Shown piece by piece: positions 55,252 through 63,548 of a stretch of DNA of 64,000 nucleotides. The first letter of the stretch is position 1. Each line of letters begins with the position of its first letter. Where the stretch lies: contig NZ_JOEK01000009.1 of the NCBI RefSeq assembly GCF_000719135.1, positions 186,001 through 250,000 on the forward strand, in the 5' to 3' direction. The notes below the pieces were generated by a model. That model was not told the origin of the DNA, made no database searches, and saw nothing but the letters and a program-made list of their open reading frames with translations. The translations under genes were made by a program, and so were the position numbers. This DNA comes from Streptomyces avicenniae (GTDB taxonomy: Bacteria; Actinomycetota; Actinomycetes; Streptomycetales; Streptomycetaceae).

Positions 55252-55938
55252 GTGACGGACGCGGCGGAGATCCGGGTACTGCACGGCCCTGGGCCCGAAC
55301 TCGACCGCATCTACGACGAGATCCTGCGGCCCTCGTTCGACGACGACGAGCTGTCGCCGCCCGGCGAGCTGGCCGAGGGGGTCGCCGCCGGGCGGATCAC
55401 CGTCCTGTGGCGTGACGACGGCGCGGGCACCCCGCTGGCCGCCGCGGTCGGCACGTACGACCCTGGGCACCGCATCATGCTGCTCACCTGGCTCGCCGTA
55501 CGGCAGGGGCGGCGCGGCTCCGGCCTCGGCGGGCCGCTGCTCGACGCGGCGGTCGCGGCGTGGGGCGCGGCGTTCGAGCCGTGCCTCGTCCTCGCCGAGG
55601 TCGCCGATCCCGAGCGGCACGACGGCAGCGCGGCGCACGGCGACCCGGCGGCGCGGCTGCGCTTCTACCTGCGGCACGGCGCGCGGGTGCTCGAACTGCC
55701 TTATTTCCAGCCCGCGATGGGCGAGGGCCGCCGCCGGGTGCCGGACATGCTGCTGGTGGTGCTGCACGCCGACCCGTCGTTCGCGGGCAGCGCGCCCGAC
55801 ACCGTCAGCGGGGCGCTGCTGCGGACGTACCTGGAGGAGTACCAGGTGGCGCACGAGGGCGCGGTCGGCACCGATCCGCAGTCGGCGCGGCTGTGGCAGG
55901 CGGTGGAACGGCCCGGCGGCGTCCCGTACCGTCCGTGA
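55252..55938 (+). CDS. GNAT-family N-acetyltransferase
   Basis: A 228-residue protein with an N-acetyltransferase core: LLTWLAVRQGRRGSGLGGPL carries the acetyl-CoA loop R-R-G-S-G-L-G near residues 80-90, and ARLRFYLRHGARVLEL is the typical last helix-strand. A C-terminal extension of about 60 residues is unusual. The GTG start at 55252 is preferred to the in-frame GTG at 55228. The acceptor is unknown. Confidence 0.78.
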   Translation: MTDAAEIRVLHGPGPELDRIYDEILRPSFDDDELSPPGELAEGVAAGRITVLWRDDGAGTPLAAAVGTYDPGHRIMLLTWLAVRQGRRGSGLGGPLLDAAVAAWGAAFEPCLVLAEVADPERHDGSAAHGDPAARLRFYLRHGARVLELPYFQPAMGEGRRRVPDMLLVVLHADPSFAGSAPDTVSGALLRTYLEEYQVAHEGAVGTDPQSARLWQAVERPGGVPYRP

Positions 55939-55974
55939 CCGGGGCACGGCGCGGGGATGGCCTACGCTCCTGGA

Positions 55975-56625
55975 ATGACCGCTGAAGTGATCGCCGCCGC
56001 GCGGGCGTTGGTGCCCGCGCGCGGCCGTGCGGTGCTGGGGCTCGCGGGCCCGCCCGGCGCCGGGAAGTCCACGCTGGCGCGCGCCCTGGCGGCGGCGCTC
56101 GGACCGGTGGCGGCGTACGTCCCGCTGGACGGCTTCCACCTGTCGAACGGCCAGCTCGACCGCCTGGGCCTGCGCGACCGGAAGGGCTCGGAGCCGAGCT
56201 TCGACGTGTGGGGGTACGAGGCGCTGCTGCGCCGTCTGCTGGCGGACGGGGCGGACGGCGGCGGCGGGCGGGACGTGTACGTGCCGGACTTCGACCGCGC
56301 GCTGGACGAGCCGGTCGCCGCGCGCCACCGGGTGCCCGCCGCCGCGCGGCTGGTCGTGACGGAGGGCAACTACCTGGCGTGCGACCTGCCCGGCTGGCGC
56401 GAGGCGCGGGCGCTGATGACGGCGGTCTGGTACGTGGACGCGCCGACCGGCCTGCGGGACGAGCGCCTGATGCTGCGGCACACCGGCCACGGCCGCGCCC
56501 ACGCGGCGGCCCGCGCCTGGATCGACGCGAACGACCGCCCGAACGCCGACCTCGTCGAGCGCTCCCGCGCGCGCTGCGACCGGGTGGTGAGCGGTCTCCC
56601 CCGGCCAGGGGGCGGGACCGTGTAG
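55975..56625 (+). CDS. Nucleoside/nucleotide-kinase-like P-loop protein
   Basis: A 216-residue kinase of the uridine kinase/pantothenate kinase superfamily. The P-loop GPPGAGKST lies near 25-33, and PLDGFHLSNGQLDRLGL near 50-65 provides the phosphoryl-acceptor site. VVTEGNYLACD and the lid region RHTGHGR complete the pattern. Members phosphorylate nucleosides or fructose-type sugars, and the substrate is not clear. ATG 55957 is an alternative start. It lies 36 bases after the GNAT gene. Confidence 0.8.
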   Translation: MTAEVIAAARALVPARGRAVLGLAGPPGAGKSTLARALAAALGPVAAYVPLDGFHLSNGQLDRLGLRDRKGSEPSFDVWGYEALLRRLLADGADGGGGRDVYVPDFDRALDEPVAARHRVPAAARLVVTEGNYLACDLPGWREARALMTAVWYVDAPTGLRDERLMLRHTGHGRAHAAARAWIDANDRPNADLVERSRARCDRVVSGLPRPGGGTV

Positions 56626-56666
56626 CCTCCATCCTTGACACGCGTGTGAGGGAGCGGGGTGGGAAC

Positions 56667-57047
56667 GTGCGCATCGGGGAGCTGTCCGAGCGGACGGGGA
56701 CGCCGCGGCGACTGCTGCGGTACTACGAGGAGCAGCGGCTCATCGCGGCCGAGCGCGCGCCGAACGGCTACCGGGAGTACGACGAGCGGTTCGTGGACCG
56801 CGTGCTCCAGATCCGGGGGCTGCTCGACGCGGGGCTGCCGACGCGCATCATCCGCCAGATCCTGCCCTGCCTGGACAAGCCGCGCGTCATCCACTTCACC
56901 GACGCGACGCCGGAGATGCTCGCCACGCTGGAGGGCGAGCGCGACCGGATGACGGAGCGGGTCGCCTGCCTGGAGCGCAACCGGGACGCGATCACCGCCT
57001 ACCTGGCCGAGGTACGCCGCCTCGCGCCGCCGGGCGTGGCGGGCTGA
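56667..57047 (+). CDS. MerR-family transcriptional regulator
   Basis: A 126-residue MerR protein with an N-terminal winged helix (RIGELSERTGTPRRLLRYYE, then QRLIAAERAPNGYREYDE) and a C-terminal coiled coil for dimerisation. There are no cysteines placed for metal sensing, so an organic or redox signal is more likely. The GTG follows GGTGGGA. It may control the aldo/keto reductase 160 bases downstream. Confidence 0.88.
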   Translation: MRIGELSERTGTPRRLLRYYEEQRLIAAERAPNGYREYDERFVDRVLQIRGLLDAGLPTRIIRQILPCLDKPRVIHFTDATPEMLATLEGERDRMTERVACLERNRDAITAYLAEVRRLAPPGVAG

Positions 57048-57207
57048 CGGCGCCGTGACCGGTGGGGCGTCAGGTCAGGGAGGACTTCCGCGAGGCGTGC
57101 GGGGAAAGCACCCCGTGGGGGACGGCGGGCGCGTTACGCTGGCCGAACATGATCGAGTTTGATCCGGAAATGACCCGGTCAGGCACATCACCGATCGAGG
57201 AGGAGCC

Positions 57208-58038
57208 GTGGCGTCCGCCCCCATCCACACCCTCAACGACTCACACACCCTGCCGGCCCTCGGCTTCGGCACCTATCCGCTGGACGACGCGCAGGCCGAA
57301 CCCGCCGTCGCGGGCGCACTCGCCGACGGCTACCGGCTGATCGACACGGCCGTGAACTACGGGAACGAGACGGGGGTCGGCAGGGGGCTGGCCGCCTCCC
57401 GGCTGCCCCGCGCGGCGTTCACCGTCACGACGAAGCTGCCGGGTCGGCACCAGGGCCACGACGAGACCCTGGCCTCGTTCGCCGAGTCCCGCGCGCGGCT
57501 GGACGTGGAGCAGGTGGACCTCTACCTCATCCACTGGCCGCTCCCCAGGATCGACAAGTACGTGGACTCCTGGCGGGCGATGATCGAGCTGCGCGAGGCG
57601 GGGACCGTCCGCTCGATCGGCGTCTCCAACTTCACGCCTGAGCACATCCTGCGCCTGGAGCGGGAGACCGGCGTACTGCCCGCCGTCAACCAGATCGAGA
57701 TGCATCCGCTGTTCCCCCAGGAGGAGTTGCGCGCGTTCCACGCCGAACGCGGCATCGTCACGCAGAGTTGGAGCCCGCTCGGCCGGGGCAGCGACCTGCT
57801 GGGCGACCCCGTGATCGGCGACATCGCGCGGACCCACGGGGTGAGCCCGGCGCAGGTCATCCTGCGCTGGCACGTGGAACTGGGCGCCGTGCCCATCCCC
57901 AAGTCGGGGAACGAGGCGCGGCGCCGCGAGAATTTCGACGTCTTCGGCTTCGGGCTGGACGACGGCGAACTGGCCGCGGTCTCCGACCGGCCGCACCGTC
58001 GGCTGGGCGGGGACCCGGACACGCACGAAGAGTTCTGA
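57208..58038 (+). CDS. Aldo/keto reductase, 2,5-diketogluconate-reductase-like
   Basis: A 276-residue AKR5-type reductase; GTG 57208 follows AGGAGGA. The catalytic tetrad is Asp46, Tyr51, Lys76 and His109. The signature DLYLIHWPLP and the cofactor segment VPIPKSGNEARRRENFDVF, which fixes the NADPH adenosine phosphate, are present. It reduces small carbonyls. Lying just upstream of gnd, a role in sugar-acid metabolism is possible but unproven. Confidence 0.9.
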   Translation: MASAPIHTLNDSHTLPALGFGTYPLDDAQAEPAVAGALADGYRLIDTAVNYGNETGVGRGLAASRLPRAAFTVTTKLPGRHQGHDETLASFAESRARLDVEQVDLYLIHWPLPRIDKYVDSWRAMIELREAGTVRSIGVSNFTPEHILRLERETGVLPAVNQIEMHPLFPQEELRAFHAERGIVTQSWSPLGRGSDLLGDPVIGDIARTHGVSPAQVILRWHVELGAVPIPKSGNEARRRENFDVFGFGLDDGELAAVSDRPHRRLGGDPDTHEEF

Positions 58039-58130
58039 CGGTGCCCGGGGCAGGCGCGCGCCCCGGTCACCGACGCGGCGAAAGCGCCGGACACGACGTC
58101 CGGCACCTACCGGAACAAGGAGTTGAAGAC

Positions 58131-59570
58131 ATGGGGCGGCAGGCTCAGATCGGGGTCACAGGACTCGCGGTGATGGGGCGCAACCTCGCGCGCAACCTCG
58201 CGCGGCACGGCCACACGGTCGCGGTGCACAACAGGACGGCGAAGCGGACCAGAGAGCTGGTCGAACAGTTCGGCGACGAGGGCGACTTCATCGCCTCCGA
58301 GTCGGCCGAGGAGTTCGTCGCCTCCCTGGAACGGCCGCGGCGCCTGGTCGTCATGGTGAAGGCCGGGGCGCCCACGGACGCCGTGATCGACGAGTTCGCA
58401 CCGCTGCTGGAGCCGGGCGACATGATCATGGACGGCGGCAACGCGCACTACGCCGACACCCGCCGCCGCGAGGCCGCCCTGCGCGAGCGCGGCCTGCACT
58501 TCGTCGGCTGCGGCATCTCGGGCGGCGAGGAGGGCGCCCTCAACGGGCCGAGCATCATGCCGGGCGGCTCGGAGGAGTCGTACAAGGCGCTCGGGCCGCT
58601 GCTGGAGAGCATCGCCGCCGAGGTGGACGGCGAGCCGTGCTGCGCGCACATCGGCCCCGACGGCGCCGGGCACTTCGTCAAGATGGTGCACAACGGCATC
58701 GAGTACGCCGACATGCAGCTGATCGCGGAGGCGTACGACCTGCTGCGCCTGATCGCCGGGTACGAACCGGCGCGGATCGCCGAGATCTTCCGCGGCTGGA
58801 ACACCGGGCGCCTCGACTCGTACCTCATCGAGATCACGGCCGAGGTGCTGGCGCACACGGACGCGGCGACCGGCAAGCCGTTCGTGGACATCGTCGCCGA
58901 CCGGGCCGAGCAGAAGGGCACCGGCCGCTGGACCGTGCAGACGGCGCTCGACCTCGGCGTCCCGGTGACGGGCATCGCCGAGGCGACGTTCTCGCGCTCG
59001 CTGTCGGGCCACGCGGAACTGCGCGAGGCGGCGCGGGCACTGCCGGGCCCGTCACGCCCGAAGCTGCACCCGGACGACGCGGAGCGCTTCGCGCGCAACG
59101 TCGAAGAGGCGCTGTACGCCTCGAAGATCGTCGCGTACGCGCAGGGCTGGGACCTCATCGAGGCGGGCAGCGCCGAGTACGGCTGGGACATCGACCGGGG
59201 CACGGTCGCGAAGATCTGGCGCGGCGGCTGCATCATCCGGGCCCGCTTCCTCGACCAGATCAGGGCGGCCTACCACGAGGGCGGCGGCGCGCCGGTGACG
59301 CTGCTGGCCGACCCGGGCTTCGCGGAGGCGCTGGGCGCGGCGCAGAACCCGTGGCGTCACGTGGTCGCGCAGGCGACGGAGCTGGGCGTCCCCGTGCCCG
59401 GCATCTCGTCGGCGCTCGCGTACTACGACGCGCTGCGGGCCGAGCGACTGCCCGCGGCGCTGGTGCAGGGCCAGCGCGACTTCTTCGGCGCGCACACGTA
59501 CGAGCGCACCGACCGTGAGGGCTCGTACCACACCCTGTGGGGCGGCGACCGCAGCGAGCAGCAGGACTGA
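58131..59570 (+). CDS. gnd: 6-Phosphogluconate dehydrogenase, NADP-dependent, decarboxylating
   Basis: A 479-residue enzyme making ribulose 5-phosphate, CO2 and NADPH. The ATG at 58131 follows AAGGAG. Cofactor motif GVTGLAVMGRNLA, catalytic GISGGEEGALNGPSIMPGG and KMVHNGIEYADMQ (Lys and Asn in the active site) are intact, as is the long C-terminal helical domain. It is the next step after Zwf and lactonase, yet sits about 10 kb from the zwf-opcA-pgi unit on the other strand, whereas in S. coelicolor gnd lies beside pgi. Confidence 0.95.
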   Translation: MGRQAQIGVTGLAVMGRNLARNLARHGHTVAVHNRTAKRTRELVEQFGDEGDFIASESAEEFVASLERPRRLVVMVKAGAPTDAVIDEFAPLLEPGDMIMDGGNAHYADTRRREAALRERGLHFVGCGISGGEEGALNGPSIMPGGSEESYKALGPLLESIAAEVDGEPCCAHIGPDGAGHFVKMVHNGIEYADMQLIAEAYDLLRLIAGYEPARIAEIFRGWNTGRLDSYLIEITAEVLAHTDAATGKPFVDIVADRAEQKGTGRWTVQTALDLGVPVTGIAEATFSRSLSGHAELREAARALPGPSRPKLHPDDAERFARNVEEALYASKIVAYAQGWDLIEAGSAEYGWDIDRGTVAKIWRGGCIIRARFLDQIRAAYHEGGGAPVTLLADPGFAEALGAAQNPWRHVVAQATELGVPVPGISSALAYYDALRAERLPAALVQGQRDFFGAHTYERTDREGSYHTLWGGDRSEQQD

Positions 59571-59812
59571 CGCACCGCACGCCGGTCCCGTCCCTGTCCC
59601 GGAAGGGGCAGGGGCGGGGCCGACGTACGTCCACGGGGCCGCCGGTCAGGCGGGCGGTCGGGCAGCTCGAACAGGAAGAACCGGGGTGACGCGCCGTCCC
59701 GGCGCGGGTGTTCGCGTCGCCGCAGGTCGAACGCCTCGACCAGGTCGGCGTACCGCGGATCGACCCACTCCACCGGTTCCTCCGGCCTGTCCCCGCTGCG
59801 CTCCGGGCTCAT
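59423..59812 (-). CDS. Hypothetical protein, last gene of the small-gene chain; C-terminus doubtful
   Basis: 129 residues starting at ATG 59812, which overlaps the previous stop (ATGA). The first 55 residues (EEPVEWVDPRYADLVEAFDL, then HPRRDG, SPRFFLFELP) look real because a diverged copy occurs inverted at 61270. Beyond that the frame runs through the gnd terminator and 148 bases into gnd on the opposite strand, giving an Arg/Ser-rich tail that is probably not native. The original end may have been lost when this block landed beside gnd. Function unknown. Confidence 0.5.
   Translation of the reverse strand: MSPERSGDRPEEPVEWVDPRYADLVEAFDLRRREHPRRDGASPRFFLFELPDRPPDRRPRGRTSAPPLPLPGQGRDRRAVRQSCCSLRSPPHRVWYEPSRSVRSYVCAPKKSRWPCTSAAGSRSARSAS
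59583..59622 (+). terminator. Directional terminator of gnd
   Basis: 59583-59600 pairs with 59605-59622 to give an 18-bp stem with a GGAA loop, 13 bases after the gnd stop. Three of the pairs are G-U in the plus-strand RNA and would be A-C mismatches in the minus-strand RNA, so the hairpin favours termination of gnd. Confidence 0.8.
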
Positions 59813-60201
59813 CTCGTCCACCTCTCGTCGGCGGACCTGGGCCGGACCGCCTCGGCTGCGGCGCCGACCGTGGCCCATACGCACAGGCCGTCCGGTGTGC
59901 GGGCGGTGGCGTAGGTGTGGTCAACGCCCTTTGCGAGCCCGGGTATCGGGTCCGGCAGCCGTGGTGTGTGGTGGGCCCGTGCGCGGAGGATCTGCACGAC
60001 GACGGCGGCCGTGTCGTCGGCGCGCAGGCTCAGCCACCACGGCCGCCGGGTCCTGGTGGCGGTGATCATGGCGTCCGCGACGGGCCACGCGGTGGACAGG
60101 CCATGGGCGTCGAGCGTGCTCCGCGCCCACTCCTTGGCCGCCGTCGTGTCGTCGGGTCCGCCGCCGCCGGGGAAGAGGCGCGAGGCGGAAAGGCCGGTCA
60201 C
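59809..60201 (-). CDS. Hypothetical protein
   Basis: 130 residues from GTG 60201, overlapping the previous stop (GTGA) and the next start (ATGA). It opens with DDTTAAKEWARSTLDAHGL and contains RTRRPWWLSLRADDTAAVVV and PDGLCVWATVG. The predicted α/β mix has no signal peptide or membrane helix. The function is not recognised. The chain of overlaps makes it a real gene of the small operon. Confidence 0.65.
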   Translation of the reverse strand: MTGLSASRLFPGGGGPDDTTAAKEWARSTLDAHGLSTAWPVADAMITATRTRRPWWLSLRADDTAAVVVQILRARAHHTPRLPDPIPGLAKGVDHTYATARTPDGLCVWATVGAAAEAVRPRSADERWTR

Positions 60202-60602
60202 GGCAGTTCGCCCGTCGTCATGTCGGCCGCGGCCCGCAGGTCGATGACGGCGGCGTGCACGGCTGCGGTCGCGGCGCCACGGTCCCGGCCTGCCACCACA
60301 CGCGACGCGGTGGCGGCGACGGCGGGGAACAGCCGGTCCGTGATGGGCCGCAGCTGGGGCGCGTCACCCAGATCCGCGAGCCGCGCGACCAGTTCGTAGG
60401 GAACAACGGCGGGCCAGTAGTGCAGGCCACCACGGGACCCGGACGGGTGCGCGAGGAACGGCACGAGGCGCCCACCGATCCGGCAGGGGCGGCAGGCGTA
60501 CGACGTCCAGCGGCCGGTCCCGTCCCCTGTCGGGATCTCCGCGACGGTCACCAACTCCCCGGCGGTCGCACCGCAGTACATGCACCGCACGTCCGCGATC
60601 AC
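60198..60602 (-). CDS. Hypothetical zinc-ribbon-like protein
   Basis: 134 residues from GTG 60602. An N-terminal C-x2-C (VRCMYCGA) and a second C-x2-C (YACRPCRIGG) about 30 residues later could bind one zinc ion. A helical C-terminal half follows (PITDRLFPAVAATASRVVAG). No catalytic motif is seen. It may be a nucleic-acid or protein adaptor. It overlaps its neighbours by 4 bases on both sides. Confidence 0.68.
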   Translation of the reverse strand: MIADVRCMYCGATAGELVTVAEIPTGDGTGRWTSYACRPCRIGGRLVPFLAHPSGSRGGLHYWPAVVPYELVARLADLGDAPQLRPITDRLFPAVAATASRVVAGRDRGAATAAVHAAVIDLRAAADMTTGELP

Positions 60603-60754
60603 GACCCGTCACCCCCGTCCGGCGTCTCCCCCGACCCGGCCTCGGCCTCGGCGTCCGTGGCCGGTGTCCCCCGCCAGACGGGCCGGGGCAGCGGCCCTTC
60701 CAGGCCGGTGATGACGGTGATGTGCGGGTTCGGGTCACGGCGGGGCGCAGGCAT
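60599..60754 (-). CDS. Small hypothetical protein (51 residues)
   Basis: A short gene supported by context: the ATG at 60754 lies 20 bases inside the end of the upstream gene, and the TGA overlaps the GTG of the next gene (GTGA). The product, MPAPRRDPNPHITVITGLEG then PLPRPVWRGTP and an acidic Ala/Glu/Gly tail, has no known motif. The first part may form a β-hairpin. Codon bias is that of a real gene. Confidence 0.55.
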   Translation of the reverse strand: MPAPRRDPNPHITVITGLEGPLPRPVWRGTPATDAEAEAGSGETPDGGDGS

Positions 60755-61103
60755 ACGGCGGAATCACCAACCACCGCACCTCACCGTCGGCGTCCCCGTC
60801 CCACGGCCCGGCCACGCGGTCGGCGGGCGGGATCGCGAGGGAGTAGCCGCGTCCGAGGGGCACGGCTCCAACCGGCCACCAGCGCGCCCCGGCGGCACCG
60901 GCCGGGACCAACCAGTGGAGCACGCGATGAACGGGGTCCTCGACCACCGGCCCGGACAAGCCGGTCAACGCCAAGCGCGGCAGGACGTACAACCCCTGGA
61001 ACGTCGGCACACGCACCGCATCGAAGTCCTCACCGAGCGGCCTTATGTGCACTCGCCTGGTGGGCATCCAGCAAGGCAGGAACAGGCGGGCGGTCGTCGC
61101 CAT
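60735..61103 (-). CDS. Hypothetical protein, first gene of the small-gene chain
   Basis: 122 residues; ATG 61103 follows GGAGGAG. β-strand-rich (VHIRPLGEDFDAVRVPTFQG, YSLAIPPADRVAGPW) with no signal peptide or membrane helix, and ending YACAPP. A function cannot be assigned. It lies downstream of an XRE regulator on the same strand, separated by the inverted duplicate at 61270. Confidence 0.6.
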   Translation of the reverse strand: MATTARLFLPCWMPTRRVHIRPLGEDFDAVRVPTFQGLYVLPRLALTGLSGPVVEDPVHRVLHWLVPAGAAGARWWPVGAVPLGRGYSLAIPPADRVAGPWDGDADGEVRWLVIPPYACAPP

Positions 61104-61269
61104 GGCAACTCCTCCGAGGGAAGACGGTCACCACGACGCTACGGAGAGCGCATGTCACGTTACAGACGCGGAGCGCGATCGGCTGTCGGCCCTCCCGGAG
61201 GAGCCCAGGTACACGCAACGGGTACGTCGCCCTTGATGAAGCCCGTGTCGTCGCGCAGATCCTCCACCC

Positions 61270-61482
61270 GTGGAGGAGCCGACCAAGTGGCGGGATTCGC
61301 GTTGTGCCGACCTGGTCGATGCGTTCGTCCGGCGGCGATGGGAACACCCGCGTCGGGATGGCGGAGCACCCCGATTCCACCCCTTCGAACGACCGGGCCG
61401 CCCGTCACAGAGGGCGGCCGGTCGGCGGCAGATGTGCGGCGTACGTCATGGCACCCGTAGGAACTCGCCCAACTCGCGCTGA
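61270..61482 (+). pseudogene. Inverted, diverged duplicate of the 59812 gene's N-terminus
   Basis: The 70-residue frame begins EEPTKWRDSRCADLVDAF and continues HPRRDGGAPRFHPFERPGRP, clearly the same sequence family as the minus-strand gene starting at 59812. The two DNA copies lie in opposite orientation about 1.5 kb apart. No good ribosome site precedes the GTG, and its end overlaps the end of the XRE gene. It is probably a non-functional fragment left by duplication or inversion. Confidence 0.5.
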
Positions 61483-62660
61483 GCGCCGGTCAGTGGGCGC
61501 CGTCGCGACGCCCGTGCGGCCCGGAACACATCGCGCGCCAGCCCTTGATGCCGCAGCCATCCGGGGGTCACGTCCCGTAGCCCTCCCAACAGCCGCAGAG
61601 CCTCGTCCCCTTGGCGGAGCTGCGTGTGCGCCTGCGCGACGTCGAGCACGTGCCGATTCCGTGTGTTCGACGTCAGCGCGGCCGTGAGTGTGGTCGGCAG
61701 CCGTCGTGACAGCCCCAGCACCCGGGCAGGTTGCCGGTTGACCGCGTAGTTCTCGATCGCCTGCATCGCGACGCTTCCCACGTCGAACCGGCCCCAGCTG
61801 TTCGGCTCCGTCGCCGTCCGGCCGCCCAGAGCGAGCGCGGCGGTCCGGGCCGCACGCAGCAGCGAACGAGCCTCCTGTGGGCGGTTGTTCCGCGCCGCAG
61901 CCGCCGATCCCCTCAGCAGCAGCCGCCCCCACACGCCCAGCTCCGTGCGCGTCGCGCGGGAGAGACGCGGTTCGACCGCGTCCGCCGTCTCGACCGACAG
62001 CCTCTCGGTCTCGTCCAGCCGCCCCTGGCGCAGCAGCATCCACCCCTGAAGGTAGACGCCCGCGGCGGCACGCGTCTGGTCACCGGCACGGGCGGCCTCG
62101 CGAACGGCCTCGCGCAACGCGATGTGTGCCAGGTCGTAGGCGCGCACCTGGGTGAGGTACCGCCCAGCCATGAGCATAACGTCGGCCCGCAGTCCGGCGG
62201 CCTCGACCCCCAGCACGGAGACGGCGTGGTGGGCGCCCATGACGACGGGCGGCAGCATCCGGCCCAGCTCGACGTAGTCGTCACGGTAGTAGGCCGCGGC
62301 CAGCTCTCGGGCCGCATGGCGGAGGTGCGGCAGGCTCAGTGACTCGTCCACGTCCGTCCGGGGCAGACCTGTCAGTCCGACGGCTGGTGCGACGGCTTGA
62401 CGCAGAGCCATGAGCGCCATGGCCCGGTCGTCGGCGTGGAGATCCGCGCCGAGCCCCGGGGACTCGAACAATTGGGAGGTGCGCAGGCCGAGAGCGCGGG
62501 CGAGCGCGTGATACGTGTCGATGCGCGCCGCCCCACCGGCCTCGATCTTCTTCACCACGTTGACGTGACAGCCCGCGCGCTCGGCGAGCTGTTCCTGCGT
62601 CAGATTCAGATCGGCCCGTGCCCTGCGGACACGCCGCCCCGTGAGGTCGTTCTCGTCCAT
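61446..62660 (-). CDS. XRE-family regulator with TPR-like C-terminal domain
   Basis: 404 residues from ATG 62660. The helix-turn-helix (LTQEQLAERAGCHVNVVKKI, about 19-38) is at the N-terminus. The rest is helical, with TPR-like repeats such as YDLAHIALREAVREAARAGD and QEARSLLRAARTAALALGG. Such proteins in Streptomyces often bind small ligands or partner proteins through the repeats. In-frame starts further upstream (62705, 62945) have no homology. It probably controls the adjacent small-gene chain. Confidence 0.8.
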   Translation of the reverse strand: MDENDLTGRRVRRARADLNLTQEQLAERAGCHVNVVKKIEAGGAARIDTYHALARALGLRTSQLFESPGLGADLHADDRAMALMALRQAVAPAVGLTGLPRTDVDESLSLPHLRHAARELAAAYYRDDYVELGRMLPPVVMGAHHAVSVLGVEAAGLRADVMLMAGRYLTQVRAYDLAHIALREAVREAARAGDQTRAAAGVYLQGWMLLRQGRLDETERLSVETADAVEPRLSRATRTELGVWGRLLLRGSAAAARNNRPQEARSLLRAARTAALALGGRTATEPNSWGRFDVGSVAMQAIENYAVNRQPARVLGLSRRLPTTLTAALTSNTRNRHVLDVAQAHTQLRQGDEALRLLGGLRDVTPGWLRHQGLARDVFRAARASRRRPLTGAQRELGEFLRVP

Positions 62661-62964
62661 TCGAGAATCCACCGCCTGTGCTCTTTGGTTGTCACTCACC
62701 AGCATAGGTCGGTCGATCCACGGCCCCCTCCGGACCGCGTCACCCCGGAGCGACGACATGCTGAGGAACGCGTCCAGCACGTCCGCGACCCCACTGGGGA
62801 AACCTCGCTGGTCAGCGACCTGCTCGACACCTGGCACAGCTGACCGAACCATCGAGGCGTCACCGTGATCTGCTCGCACCCCGGACACGGCGTCGGCATC
62901 CCGGACAATGAAGCCGTGGTCCGTATTCCTGCACGAATGATTCATCTGGTCAGGGAGGCGTGCA
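62661..62964. other. Gap between XRE regulator and DUF6879 gene
   Basis: 304 bases containing the divergent starts. A -10-like TATGCT on the minus strand (62701-62706) could serve the XRE gene. No clear -35, operator or coding frame is visible. Confidence 0.35.
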
Positions 62965-63492
62965 ATGCCGTCGAGCGTTCCCAGCTTCGATGAGCTGATC
63001 GGGAACTGCTCCCGATCCGCCGTGCACTTGGAAATGCGAGACTCCTACGCAGTGGACTACGAGGAGGGAGCCTTCGCCGCCTGGCGGAACGGTTTCCGCC
63101 ACGACCCGGCGGACCGGGACTCGTGGTGGCGCCCATGGCTCGACCTGGTGTCGGCAACCGTGTCGCGCGGGGTGGTGATGCGCCGGGCGCGAATCGTGTC
63201 CGAACCGGTCAGCGAGTACATCCGGTTCGAGCACTCCGGGACGTTCACCAACGTGGCCGCCGGTGAACAGGTCCGGTGGCTCCCGCGCCGCCACGCCTCC
63301 GACATCGCCCTGCCGGGCAACGACTTCTGGCTCTTCGACGAGGAATGGGTCCACTGGAACCACTTCTCGGGCACAGGAGAGTGGACGGGCGAGGACATCA
63401 CGAACGACGTCGCCGCCGCGGCGCTCTGCTCCGCGGCCTTCGAATCCGTCTGGAGCCGCGCCACCCCGCACGACGAGTACAAGATCCAGTAG
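62965..63492 (+). CDS. DUF6879-family protein
   Basis: 175 residues; ATG 62965 follows AGGGAGG. The sequence (SFDELIGNCSRSAVHLEMRD, WRNGFRHDP, VRWLPRRHASDIALPGNDFW, HWNHFSGTGEW) matches the DUF6879 proteins that in Streptomyces sit directly before an XRE regulator. Their role is unknown. Here the following XRE gene is only a stub, so the pair is broken. Confidence 0.78.
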   Translation: MPSSVPSFDELIGNCSRSAVHLEMRDSYAVDYEEGAFAAWRNGFRHDPADRDSWWRPWLDLVSATVSRGVVMRRARIVSEPVSEYIRFEHSGTFTNVAAGEQVRWLPRRHASDIALPGNDFWLFDEEWVHWNHFSGTGEWTGEDITNDVAAAALCSAAFESVWSRATPHDEYKIQ

Positions 63493-63509
63493 CAGGAGCC
63501 CGACCGCGC

Positions 63510-63548
63510 ATGCCCACGTCGCCGTCGTCCTCCGTGCTGGCCGCGAAT
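63510..63548 (+). pseudogene. Truncated start of an XRE regulator gene
   Basis: The ATG 17 bases after the DUF6879 stop encodes MPTSPSSSVLAA, the usual opening of the XRE partner of DUF6879 genes. After about 12 codons the sequence changes abruptly into a reversed fragment of an oxidase gene, so the regulator is lost. Confidence 0.5.
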
